24,749 nt of DNA from a virus, in the IMG/VR virus record IMGVR_UViG_3300008218_000048, positions 1 to 24,749 of that record; one strand, 5' to 3'. The translations under genes and the position numbers were made by a program. Positions 6,528-13,925 of this stretch are shown one piece after another (position 1 is the stretch's first letter; each line of letters starts with the position of its first letter). Below the pieces are notes generated by a model. The model saw only the letters and a list, made by a program, of their open reading frames with translations, did not search any database and had not been told where the DNA came from.

Positions 6528-7031
6528 CTATATTATTGCCAGCACACCTGCGACAGAAAGCGTCACTGAGGGGTCTACCCCAAAAGGCCCGGTACAGCTT
6601 GCATTTGTGCTTGCTGCGATTGTAGTGCTAACTGTTAGTGTGCCTGAGTTCACGCGAAAAATATCCGCTAAGCCATTTGTGCTGTCCCCCGTTATGCCGT
6701 TGTTGCCTTGGAAATATCCCGCTCCCCCCGGTGCCGGGACGGCAGACGTCCAGATTGTTCCGTTAGACGTCAAAAGATTCCCGACCGCGCCCGCGGCCGT
6801 CAGCCCTGTCCCGCCATCTGGAGTGCTAACTGGAGAAGCTACGCCAGCAGCAGCGAACGATAGATTGCCGTTTGCATCTGTGACAAGCGCTTGACCTACA
6901 GTGCCGTCGACATCTGGAAAGGATATTTCGGCGTCACCTATTTTAACCTTTTGGTTTCCCTTGCCTTTTAACTTCAGTGCGGTGTCAGTGCCGGTCGAAG
7001 CCTGAACCAAATCTGCTCGTAATGTTGACAT
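6528..7031 (-). CDS. tail fibre protein combining the shared N-terminal and C-terminal modules
   Basis: This 167-residue protein begins with the MSTLRADLVQAS module (1-60), followed by a linker TPDGGTGLTAAGAVGNLLTSNG (about 70-91). The C-terminal module at about 102-167 (GGAGYFQGNNG, DIFRVNSGTLTVSTTI, STNASCTGPFGVD, ending VLAII) is clearly paralogous to residues 493-558 of the large fibre gene just upstream. It thus links both module families of this operon and probably trimerises into a short fibre or a distal tip. The function is structural by inference. Confidence 0.72.
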   Translation of the reverse strand: MSTLRADLVQASTGTDTALKLKGKGNQKVKIGDAEISFPDVDGTVGQALVTDANGNLSFAAAGVASPVSTPDGGTGLTAAGAVGNLLTSNGTIWTSAVPAPGGAGYFQGNNGITGDSTNGLADIFRVNSGTLTVSTTIAASTNASCTGPFGVDPSVTLSVAGVLAII

Positions 7032-7043
7032 CTTGCTCTCCGA

Positions 7044-8720
7044 TTAGATAATCACACAGGTTCCTTGACAGTCCAGAACCACACCAGAATCCACGTCTAA
7101 CGGGCCTGCTACACTTGCATTCGTGGAAGTTTCAATTGTAGTGCTGACATCCATGTTAGTGTTGTTGACTCTGAATAGATCTTTTTTCCCGTTTTGAAGA
7201 TCGCCGTGAGTAGTGCCAGAGCCAATAAAATATCCGGCGCCGCCTATGGACCCCCAAGACGAAGCGCCATAACCTTCGAATTGCCCCAGACTTGCATTGA
7301 ATCTTAGGTATCCGCTGACACCTGTCGGGCGCTGGGCCGTGGTCCCGGCAGGCATATACGCCGCGCCAGTGCCGGTATTCTTCTCGACAACGGTGGCCGA
7401 AGATAGAGCGGCGACTTGCCAAGCTGAGCCGTTGTACACCTTGAGGTTATTGACGGTTGTATTGAAGTACATGTCTCCGGCGGTGAGGGCATCTCCATCG
7501 TTGTCTAATGTTGGGTCAGAGCTTTTCGCGCCCAAGAAAGTGTCATCGAAATTATCAAGCGCTGCTTCAGCCGCAGTCTTCGCAGTCTCCGCTGCTGTCT
7601 GCGCTGTTTCAGCTGCGGTCTTGGCTGTCTCGGATGCGGTTTTTGCTGTGTCTGATGCAGCTGCCGATGTCGCGCTTGCGGTTGCGCTGGCAGCCGATGC
7701 TGTAGCTGAAGTAGAAGAATTTGTGGCTTGAGTAGCAGCGGTGCCGGAACTTGATGCGGCAGCAGTAGCACTAGCGGCACTTTTTGCAGCATGATGGAGT
7801 GATGAATAACCTGATCCATCTACGGCTGAATCTTCAGCCTGTGTCGCCCAATCCTTTGCAGACCCATCGCCAACCGTCGTACCTAACGCCCATTCCTTTG
7901 CGGCGTAATTTGTGCCGTCTACAGTAGCGCCAGTTGTCTGCGCCCAATCTTTAGCAGACCCACCAAGTGTCGCTCCTGTCATCGACGAGCCTTGCGCCCA
8001 ATTTTTAGCAGAGCGGTCGTTAGTTCCTGCGCCGTTTACTTGGTCAGTATCCTGCGACCAAGATTTAGCACTGCCACCAGTGGTGGCCGCAGTGCCAATA
8101 GCGTATTCTTTCGCGCTGTATTCTGAGGTATCAACTGCTGCACCAGTTGTTGTAGCCCATTCCTTTGCGGCTCCCTTGCCAGATGTTGTTGTGACACCTG
8201 TGCCACCGATTGCGTATGCTTTGGCTGAGTAATCTGTGGAGGATATTTGGCCGTCCGTCTTGCTCGCCCAGTCCTTGGCCTCGGATACGTCTACAATTTT
8301 TGTCGTGTTGGAACTGGCAATAAAGGCTGCTTCATTTGCGTAGGTTGCACCGGCAGAAAGGCCGGTGACAATGTAGACGTCTTTGGCAGCTACAGTGACT
8401 ATATCGAAATTCTGGTATGTGTTGCTACTGTTGAAGACACCACGCTGACCGAATAGATAGGTGACGTCTGTCCAGCCGGTAGATGGCCCAGCAAACTGGC
8501 CGACACGAACTTGGAATTTATCAGTGGCGGGGTCGAGCCTGAATTCAAAGTTGTCTGAGCGGAAAGCCCCGGAAGCAGCCGGGTCGAACAAGTCTCCCAG
8601 AAGATCGTAGACTGTGCGGTCCCCAATCTCCATTGCCTCCATATATGTGTCTAAGATCCACTCCCCTGTCTTGGAGGAAACAAATCTTAGTTGTTCGCCT
8701 GTTGGTCTGGTTTCAGCCAT
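7044..8720 (-). CDS. large tail fibre protein with SAK repeats and an Ala-rich coiled coil
   Basis: This is the largest fibre, at 558 residues. Residues 1-110 form an N-terminal domain (IGDRTVYDLLGDLFDP, FEFRLDPATDKFQVRVG). Residues 147-313 hold about nine S/A-A-K-x-W/Y-A repeats. Residues 314-390 are Ala/Ser/Thr-rich with heptad-like TAKTAAETAQTAAETAK, a likely triple coiled coil. Residues 397-436 show the widespread fibre motif DPTLDNDGDALTAGDMYFN then LKVYNGSAW. The end (493-558) is the GGAGYFIG...VII module shared with the next gene. Its start overlaps the preceding small gene by 8 bases. It probably forms the main shaft to which shorter paralogous parts attach. Confidence 0.82.
   Translation of the reverse strand: MAETRPTGEQLRFVSSKTGEWILDTYMEAMEIGDRTVYDLLGDLFDPAASGAFRSDNFEFRLDPATDKFQVRVGQFAGPSTGWTDVTYLFGQRGVFNSSNTYQNFDIVTVAAKDVYIVTGLSAGATYANEAAFIASSNTTKIVDVSEAKDWASKTDGQISSTDYSAKAYAIGGTGVTTTSGKGAAKEWATTTGAAVDTSEYSAKEYAIGTAATTGGSAKSWSQDTDQVNGAGTNDRSAKNWAQGSSMTGATLGGSAKDWAQTTGATVDGTNYAAKEWALGTTVGDGSAKDWATQAEDSAVDGSGYSSLHHAAKSAASATAAASSSGTAATQATNSSTSATASAASATASATSAAASDTAKTASETAKTAAETAQTAAETAKTAAEAALDNFDDTFLGAKSSDPTLDNDGDALTAGDMYFNTTVNNLKVYNGSAWQVAALSSATVVEKNTGTGAAYMPAGTTAQRPTGVSGYLRFNASLGQFEGYGASSWGSIGGAGYFIGSGTTHGDLQNGKKDLFRVNNTNMDVSTTIETSTNASVAGPLDVDSGVVLDCQGTCVII
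7782..8282 (-). repeat. degenerate SAK-(W/Y)-A protein repeat array inside the large fibre gene
   Basis: Within residues 147-313 the units EAKDWA, SAKAYAIG, AAKEWA, SAKEYAIG, SAKSWSQ, SAKNWAQG, SAKDWAQ, AAKEWALG and SAKDWA recur at irregular spacings of roughly 13 to 20 residues. A final HHAAKSA leads into the coiled coil. Copies alternate between a W-A and a Y-A-I-G ending, which suggests an ancestral two-part unit. The DNA copies have diverged, so this is a protein-level repeat and probably forms a regular helical or beta shaft. Confidence 0.75.
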
Positions 8721-8991
8721 CGTCGTAGTAACCCATTTCTTTCATCATTCTAATGAGTTTTACTTTAGTTAAAGCATATCTGTCGTCCGGTTTATCGGCA
8801 GCAATTGCTTTTGCTTCTGCTACTGACAGCTTTAATTTGGCTATCTCCTGCTCGAGTAAATTTATACGCGAGCAGCAGTTGTCTGTTCGGACAACACACT
8901 CTGTATCTACCACCGCGCAAGCAGCGTCGACGTAATCTGCTGTGCGCTGATTAATCTCCGGGCGAAGTGCCGCCTTTACAGTTGCACTCAT
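8713..8991 (-). CDS. hypothetical small coiled-coil protein between portal and fibre genes
   Basis: The gene encodes 92 residues: an N-terminal helix (MSATVKAALRPEINQRTADYV), a cysteine-containing middle (C25, C32, C39, C40), then a heptad-like helix INLLEQEIAKLKLSVAEAKA and a KLIRMMKEMGYYDDG end. Its start overlaps the portal stop as ATGA and its stop overlaps the large fibre start by 8 bases, so all three are probably co-translated. A head-to-tail joining or virion scaffold role would fit the position, but no family is recognised. Confidence 0.65.
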   Translation of the reverse strand: MSATVKAALRPEINQRTADYVDAACAVVDTECVVRTDNCCSRINLLEQEIAKLKLSVAEAKAIAADKPDDRYALTKVKLIRMMKEMGYYDDG

Positions 8992-10910
8992 GCCGCTTCT
9001 CCCATTGGTATCAGGTTGCCCTTTTGAACTTCATTGTCTACTTCTGCAGCTGGGCGTACCGACGCACCACGCATTTTCTCCATCATGGCTACTTTCTGAC
9101 TTGGGGACTCTCCCATTTGTCGCTCTTCGTCTGAGATTCGGAAGCGGTCCAAGTCTGTAATACCCATAGCACGTATTGCTTCCTCTGCTATCAGGCCAGC
9201 TTTGTATTCCATGTTAAGCCCGGTCTGGTTCATAATCTGAAGCATATTCATCCATGTCTCTGCATTACGGGTCGGTTCAATCGGGAGAGTGCCATCAATT
9301 ACTAGGTAGTCTATTTCTCCTTGCAGATCCTTAGACACATCATAATCCAGATAGCCTTCTTTTGATTTTGGCATCAATTGCGTAGGTGTGGTATATTGAT
9401 CCAGTTTTATAGATCCTTTCATTGTCAATGCATCCTGAATGTTACCAACCATCATTCGCACGAGCGGCCTTACTGTGGTCGCTGACATAATTCGGGCAAG
9501 CACTCCAAGACGCTGTGAACCCAGCTGAGTAAGTCTTGCTATTTCTGTTGCTGTTCTTACATCTGGAGTAGGAATGCCCTGCTGAGCGTCTGAAGCTGCT
9601 GATACTCGCTGTTTCAGTTCAGACATTGCAGCAATATCATTGAAGTGACCTCTGGTTACATCTGGGATTTCGGCAATGAAAACACCGTCACCCGGCTTAA
9701 CTCCGGGGAGCGTTCGTACAACACCCCACGGATTCCTGTCGATAAGATCAGGAATGGAAACCTGAGTCGGATCAACAAAAATCAGGTTGTTTAATGCCGC
9801 TGAAATATTGTCGATACGCGAGCGCATAAGGTATGTCGCAATATCGTGCATCGGCATCATTATGTCATAAAGAGATTGGCCGTACGTCTTGTGGGAGTCT
9901 TGGTACAGGCCGCCGATAACAATCGGGAATTGCTGGCCGTACGGATTCAACTGGAATCTGATTACAACATCTTCGTCTAAGATGGATATGATTAACCAGA
10001 TTTGGTCAATCGTTGGGATATTAATTTCATGGCCAGACAGGCGGACCCAAGCCTCGTCGACAATACGGGCATCGCCAAGAGTGAAGTAGGCGTGGGCACC
10101 TTGGCCTCGCTGGTGGGGCTGTGCTGGGTCGATGGACAGTCCCTTTCCTTCTTCTGCATGAAATCTATGTCCCTCCCACGCAGCTTTTGGCGGCGATGTT
10201 CTATGTTGAAGTTCAGGTCGTTCCTTTAGTTTCGGATATAAATTACTGAAAGTAAGGGCGTTGTAGGACATGAAGTCTGAGAAGACGATGTACTGCATGT
10301 CCTCCCAGTCGCCCCAGTTAACTCGTGGGTCGGGGAAACAGCGACGTGGATCAAAATTTATAATTTTGTTTTGGTTAGTAGCGCTGTCCCAAATCATCTT
10401 GGTTGGAGCAAAGCCGTATCTGACACTGTCCAATAGCATTTGCGCTAGGCGGGCTTCGCCCGCCGAGCGTCTCATTTGTTGATGAAGAACCCTCTCAAGG
10501 ATGAGAGCCGCGTCTCTGCTTTCCCTATTAAGACCCTCAAGCTGGAACATAGGATTACGGCCACCCAAAGCAGCCATGAGATAGGTAAGCACAGTATCCG
10601 CAATAGCCCTCGTATCAGCAATAACAGCCTTTTCGCGGAACTCTGTAGTATCAGGGGGAACATAGACATCATGCGCTCTATCCGCCTCTTTCCAATGGGA
10701 ATAACGCCCTTTGATTTTAAAGTAAGACATATCTACCATTGACTTCACATAGTCAACGATCCGTCTTTCTTGCTCTTCTGATAGAAGATCAGCTATGTCT
10801 TCATAGCCTACGATTTTCTCTGCAAACTCAGACAAATCAGCAATAACGCCATCCGTTGGTGGGCTTTGATATCCGCTTCCGGTGTACGTTGTTTTCTTTT
10901 TGTTGGCCAT
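8988..10910 (-). CDS. phage portal protein (head-tail connector)
   Basis: This 640-residue protein lies directly after TerL. Its length and architecture fit large portal proteins. An N-terminal helical region (EEQERRIVDYVKSMV) leads into DTRAIADTVLTYLMAALGG and a wing region with NFDPRRCFPDPRVNWGDWED. A central part, NPYGQQFPIVIGG then YGQSLYDIMMPMHDIATYL, leads to stem-helix candidates, with DVRTATEIARLTQLGSQRLG beyond. The C-terminus is helical and ends VQKGNLIPMGEAA. Twelve copies would form the ring through which DNA is packaged and ejected. The assignment rests on these motifs plus the TerL neighbour. The upstream AAGGG lies about 12 bases before ATG. Confidence 0.88.
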   Translation of the reverse strand: MANKKKTTYTGSGYQSPPTDGVIADLSEFAEKIVGYEDIADLLSEEQERRIVDYVKSMVDMSYFKIKGRYSHWKEADRAHDVYVPPDTTEFREKAVIADTRAIADTVLTYLMAALGGRNPMFQLEGLNRESRDAALILERVLHQQMRRSAGEARLAQMLLDSVRYGFAPTKMIWDSATNQNKIINFDPRRCFPDPRVNWGDWEDMQYIVFSDFMSYNALTFSNLYPKLKERPELQHRTSPPKAAWEGHRFHAEEGKGLSIDPAQPHQRGQGAHAYFTLGDARIVDEAWVRLSGHEINIPTIDQIWLIISILDEDVVIRFQLNPYGQQFPIVIGGLYQDSHKTYGQSLYDIMMPMHDIATYLMRSRIDNISAALNNLIFVDPTQVSIPDLIDRNPWGVVRTLPGVKPGDGVFIAEIPDVTRGHFNDIAAMSELKQRVSAASDAQQGIPTPDVRTATEIARLTQLGSQRLGVLARIMSATTVRPLVRMMVGNIQDALTMKGSIKLDQYTTPTQLMPKSKEGYLDYDVSKDLQGEIDYLVIDGTLPIEPTRNAETWMNMLQIMNQTGLNMEYKAGLIAEEAIRAMGITDLDRFRISDEERQMGESPSQKVAMMEKMRGASVRPAAEVDNEVQKGNLIPMGEAA

Positions 10911-10949
10911 GCGTTATTTCTACCCTTTACAATTTAGGAGGTCGTCCCG

Positions 10950-12581
10950 CTAGATTCCCCAGCCACTAAATTTTGGGATATCTTTGTTCACCCTCTCCCG
11001 TAGAGAACTTCCAAGAGAGTCATGTAGGGAATTAAGAGACTGTGATGTGTCTGTCATCATCTCAAACATCTCAGGACTCATGGATGTTCGGGAGAGAACA
11101 TCTATGGTTATTGTCATTGCGTCTACTTGGTCGTCGTACATGCCGTTCGGGAATGTCACAGTCTCGTCCATGAAGTCGTCTATCCACTTGGCATTCTCTG
11201 GGAGAAAAACTCTGCCCCCTTGTATGAGAGGAAGGATAGCACTTACACGACTGACTTTATCGTGGACGACCTTGTAGGGGATTATAGACATGCCGCTCTG
11301 GCGCTTTAGTTCTTGGACAACAGACTGCCCACTTGCCTTGTCTTCAACGTAGATTGCGCGCAGGGCCTTGCCCCTCCACCTGTTGTTTAATTGGATAAGA
11401 CGCTGCTTCAGTTCTGGGAAATCCCATTTGCCACGCATGACATCAATAATGTAGATGTCGCCATTTCTGTCCAGACCGCCTATTACAAAGGCGGAGTAGT
11501 CTGATGTCTCTGTTTTCTTGAAGGCTGTATCAACTCCGATGACTACAGACATAAAATTTTCCGGCTTCAAATCTTCCGGGTAGAATCTCCACCATTCTGA
11601 CTTGATTAAATTTCCGCCCTCTATATATGGGCGCTGTTGATACAGGCTTGCAAATTCCCTTTTGTTAAGTCGCTCTCTTCTTTTTAAATCTTCAAGGGGG
11701 AATCTCTCAGGCCATAAAGCGTGTTCCTCCTCCTCATATATATGTCTCTTGCTGGCAGTTACTTTATGGAGAGAACCGGGTTCCATCTTCTGAGGATGGC
11801 CCTCTGGCAAATCTACCTTGGAAATCTTCTTCCCCTTTGATACACCCACAGCCGGGAAATTAATATGCTTCCATCTTCCTTCTCCCCAATCTGCTGTTTG
11901 CATCAAACGACCAGCAAGATCATCAGGATGCCATCTGGTCAGGATTATAATTTGTTTCGGTGGGGTGCCATCCGGCAGAGGCTGTAGACGAGTTGCTAGT
12001 GCAGACGTGTAGTAGTTCCACGTCTTGTTTCGCTGAGTCATAGACTCAGCGTCTTCCCTAGACTTGATTGGATCATCAACAATCAGAAGATTGGCAGGAC
12101 GACCTGACGTGGTGCCACCAACACCGACACCATAATATGTTCCACCTACATCTGTACGCCATACGTCTGCTGCCCTACTGTCTTGGGATAGGACGAAAGA
12201 CGGGAAAACTTGACTGATCTTTTTGTCTTCAACAATTGACCTGATTTGTCTGCCAAAATCCATTGCAAGCTGGCTATTGTAGCTTGAAGACATAACCTGT
12301 CGCTTTGGATCTCTCCCCATAAACCAGCTTGGGAATAATATTGTCCCGAAAGTAGACTTTGCATGACGAGGGGGCATTGTTATTAGAACATTATCACAGC
12401 CGAGAGAGTTCTTTTCCAGTTTGTCGAGAACGTCTACAAGTTCTAACTGAAAATCAGGTAGGCTCCACTCCGGGTACATCATTTTTACGAAACCAAGGAA
12501 CCCTGCCTGTGCATCCTTCAACCCAATGACGTACTTTGCCACCTCTGCGCGGCTCATCATGTTTGTAGTGTTATTATCCAT
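10950..12581 (-). CDS. terL: terminase large subunit
   Basis: This 543-residue packaging motor has both enzymatic domains. The ATPase domain shows a Walker A-like MPPRHAKST at 69-77, Walker B LLIVDDP at 165-171 and the coupling region ILTRWHPDD at 213-221. The RNase H-like nuclease domain shows VVIGVDTAFKK (acidic D351), IYVEDKASGQS (E413, D414) and YDDQVDAMT (D484, D487). All expected catalytic residues appear present. The first ATG overlaps the upstream 74-residue gene by 8 bases; no clear ribosome binding site precedes it, so coupling probably drives translation. TerL cuts concatemeric DNA and pumps it through the portal encoded next. Confidence 0.96.
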   Translation of the reverse strand: MDNNTTNMMSRAEVAKYVIGLKDAQAGFLGFVKMMYPEWSLPDFQLELVDVLDKLEKNSLGCDNVLITMPPRHAKSTFGTILFPSWFMGRDPKRQVMSSSYNSQLAMDFGRQIRSIVEDKKISQVFPSFVLSQDSRAADVWRTDVGGTYYGVGVGGTTSGRPANLLIVDDPIKSREDAESMTQRNKTWNYYTSALATRLQPLPDGTPPKQIIILTRWHPDDLAGRLMQTADWGEGRWKHINFPAVGVSKGKKISKVDLPEGHPQKMEPGSLHKVTASKRHIYEEEEHALWPERFPLEDLKRRERLNKREFASLYQQRPYIEGGNLIKSEWWRFYPEDLKPENFMSVVIGVDTAFKKTETSDYSAFVIGGLDRNGDIYIIDVMRGKWDFPELKQRLIQLNNRWRGKALRAIYVEDKASGQSVVQELKRQSGMSIIPYKVVHDKVSRVSAILPLIQGGRVFLPENAKWIDDFMDETVTFPNGMYDDQVDAMTITIDVLSRTSMSPEMFEMMTDTSQSLNSLHDSLGSSLRERVNKDIPKFSGWGI

Positions 12582-12798
12582 TGCGTTTTTGTCTTAATAG
12601 ACGAGCAGCTGTTAGGTCTATTGCCACTGTCCTGTCGTGAATGGTGCCAGCCATGACTTTTGCGACCTGATCCATCACTGCTTCTTGGCGTCTATGCTTT
12701 GGAACGCCCCTTAGGTCCAGTTCAGCCATAGCTTTGCCGAATTGGTCTGGAGTAATGGACGATTTTAGCCCGTCAGGCTGCCTGCTCTTTGCTTGCAT
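12574..12798 (-). CDS. hypothetical small protein between TerS-like and TerL genes
   Basis: I start this gene at the ATG at 12796-12798 rather than the GTG-type start further upstream, because a GGAG sits about eight bases before it on the coding strand. This gives 74 residues. The protein is charged and helical (SSITPDQFGKAMAELDLRG, HRRQEAVMDQVAKVMAG, LTAARLLRQKRNG). It overlaps the end of the TerS-like gene by 26 bases and the start of terL by 8. The location suggests a packaging accessory role, but I do not recognise the family. Confidence 0.65.
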   Translation of the reverse strand: MQAKSRQPDGLKSSITPDQFGKAMAELDLRGVPKHRRQEAVMDQVAKVMAGTIHDRTVAIDLTAARLLRQKRNG

Positions 12799-13246
12799 TT
12801 TTATTCTCCACGTAAGAAACCTCAATCCCGGCAGCAATACGCTCTAATTCGTCCCTAGACAGGTCAATTACGTCCTTATGGTTGATTTCATGCTGGTGAT
12901 ATGAGGCTGAAAGGTCTGGGACCACCTTATTTAGTAGGGTTGCGAACACTCTAGCCTGTGTTGGGGACCATTCTATGTTCCCAAGTATCACTTCATTGGC
13001 CAAATCAAGCTGATTTCGTACAAAATTAGCTATTTGCCCCCGTATTTTAGATGATTGAGCGGGAGATAACCTATTTACTGCTGCTTTTTCAACCACTTTA
13101 GCCACTTTTTGAGCCTCTTTTTCGTTCTTACGGCGCTCCCAGTATCGCTTTCTGCACAATACAGAGCAATTTTGCATCCTGTCTACATGACTAGGCTTAC
13201 ATTCGAACTCTCTTCTACATGTTATGCAACGCTTTCTTACCGGCAT
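12773..13246 (-). CDS. putative terminase small subunit with an N-terminal zinc-finger-like motif
   Basis: This 157-residue protein is first in the minus-strand late block. Residues 7-31 carry C7-x2-C10 and C27-x3-C31, a probable zinc site resembling HNH or ribbon fingers (RKRCITCRREFEC, NCSVLCRKRYW). A basic helix follows (38-56). The part from about 60 to 140, with LDLANEVILGNIEWSPTQARV, LLNKVVPDLSAS and LSRDELERIAAG, resembles the C-terminal half of small terminase-like proteins of marine phages. Position upstream of terL supports the call. A fused finger is unusual for TerS and could be a DNA-recognition element. A separate DNA-binding regulator is the main alternative. Confidence 0.62.
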   Translation of the reverse strand: MPVRKRCITCRREFECKPSHVDRMQNCSVLCRKRYWERRKNEKEAQKVAKVVEKAAVNRLSPAQSSKIRGQIANFVRNQLDLANEVILGNIEWSPTQARVFATLLNKVVPDLSASYHQHEINHKDVIDLSRDELERIAAGIEVSYVENKNASKEQAA

Positions 13247-13359
13247 TTGGCCTGAAATTTCATTTTATGCTGCGATTGGTAGCGAAGTAGGGGAGTAGAT
13301 CATCGACGCGCGGGCATCGGCGGGGGTGAACCCTCCCCCCCTACACGTCGCGCACCCGC

Positions 13360-13374
13360 AGTTCCGAAGGAACT
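13360..13374 (+). promoter_or_regulatory. perfect inverted repeat with a GAA loop in the divergent intergenic region
   Basis: The 189 bases between the divergent starts at 13246 and 13436 contain no convincing sigma-70 promoter that I can read, although transcripts must begin here in both directions. The clearest structure is AGTTCC-GAA-GGAACT, a 6-bp stem with a three-base loop. It could be a repressor operator or a small hairpin in the 5' leader of the rightward gene. A 4-bp CGGC/GCCG pair follows at 13393-13405. A six-base stem alone is not statistically unusual; the position is what makes it worth noting. Confidence 0.3.
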
Positions 13375-13435
13375 TCCAAGGGTAGAAATCCACGGCGATT
13401 TGCCGAGGATCGTGTAAACGCGAGGAGAAAATCGC

Positions 13436-13849
13436 ATGCCTACACGTACACCGAAACCAACGCACGGGAGCGTGGCGTTCAACGCAACGCTCCTCGAGAT
13501 CAACGCCGCTGTCGCGGCCGACCCGAAACTCGTGCCCGAGGCCATCGCAGTCCTCGACGCCCGCGCAGCCCGCAAGCTCGCGAAGGGCGCTCAGGGGAGC
13601 GCTGCGAAGGCCACTCACGCGGCCGACCAATTGCGCGAGGGCGCGAAGCAGATCGACACGAAAGCGGCCAACAAGGCGCAGGCGCCGTTCAGCGCGCCTC
13701 GCGAGAAACGCGGCAGCACACGCAAGGTCCTCGTCACGCCTGCGATCAACCCGGAAATCCTCCTAGCGCTCGGGCGTGACCCGCTCGCGGGAGAATCGCC
13801 CGCGATGACGATGTACCTCGCGCTTTGCACGCCCGAGACGAAGGAGTAA
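13436..13849 (+). CDS. G+C-rich hypothetical protein, moron-like
   Basis: The gene encodes 137 residues beginning MPTRTPKPTHGSVAFNATLL. A strong GAGGAG at 13422-13427 lies eight bases before the ATG. The protein is rich in Ala, Lys and Arg with an alanine-rich helical centre (ARAARKLAKGAQGSAAKATHAA, about 42-62), a proline/basic linker and a C-terminus INPEILLALGRDPLAGESPA. Base composition is far richer in G+C than the surroundings: 43 of 60 bases at 13501-13560 against 27 of 60 at 17221-17280. It stands alone with its own terminator directly after, so it looks like an independently acquired gene. No family recognised; a basic DNA- or RNA-associated role is possible. Confidence 0.7.
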   Translation: MPTRTPKPTHGSVAFNATLLEINAAVAADPKLVPEAIAVLDARAARKLAKGAQGSAAKATHAADQLREGAKQIDTKAANKAQAPFSAPREKRGSTRKVLVTPAINPEILLALGRDPLAGESPAMTMYLALCTPETKE

Positions 13850-13856
13850 CGCATGA

Positions 13857-13888
13857 GGGGGCGCGCTCGCGCGCGCTCCCTTTTTTTT
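13857..13888 (+). terminator. rho-independent terminator after the G+C-rich gene
   Basis: GGGGGCGCGC (13857-13866) pairs with GCGCGCTCCC (13871-13880) as a 10-bp stem with one G-T pair and a TCGC loop, followed by eight T (13881-13888). It begins seven bases after the stop codon, so it closes a single-gene transcript. Confidence 0.92.
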
Positions 13889-13925
13889 GCGTGTGTTTTT
13901 TTAGCGTATGAGGAGGATTTGCGCG

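Noticed and set aside
7297-7731. 144-residue plus-strand Ala/Val-rich frame
   Set aside because: Antisense of the alanine-rich coiled coil in the large fibre; reading is forced by the repeat composition.
8348-8367. 7-bp inverted repeat CACCGGC/GCCGGTG in the large fibre
   Set aside because: Looks like a terminator stem but has no T run on either strand and sits inside a gene.
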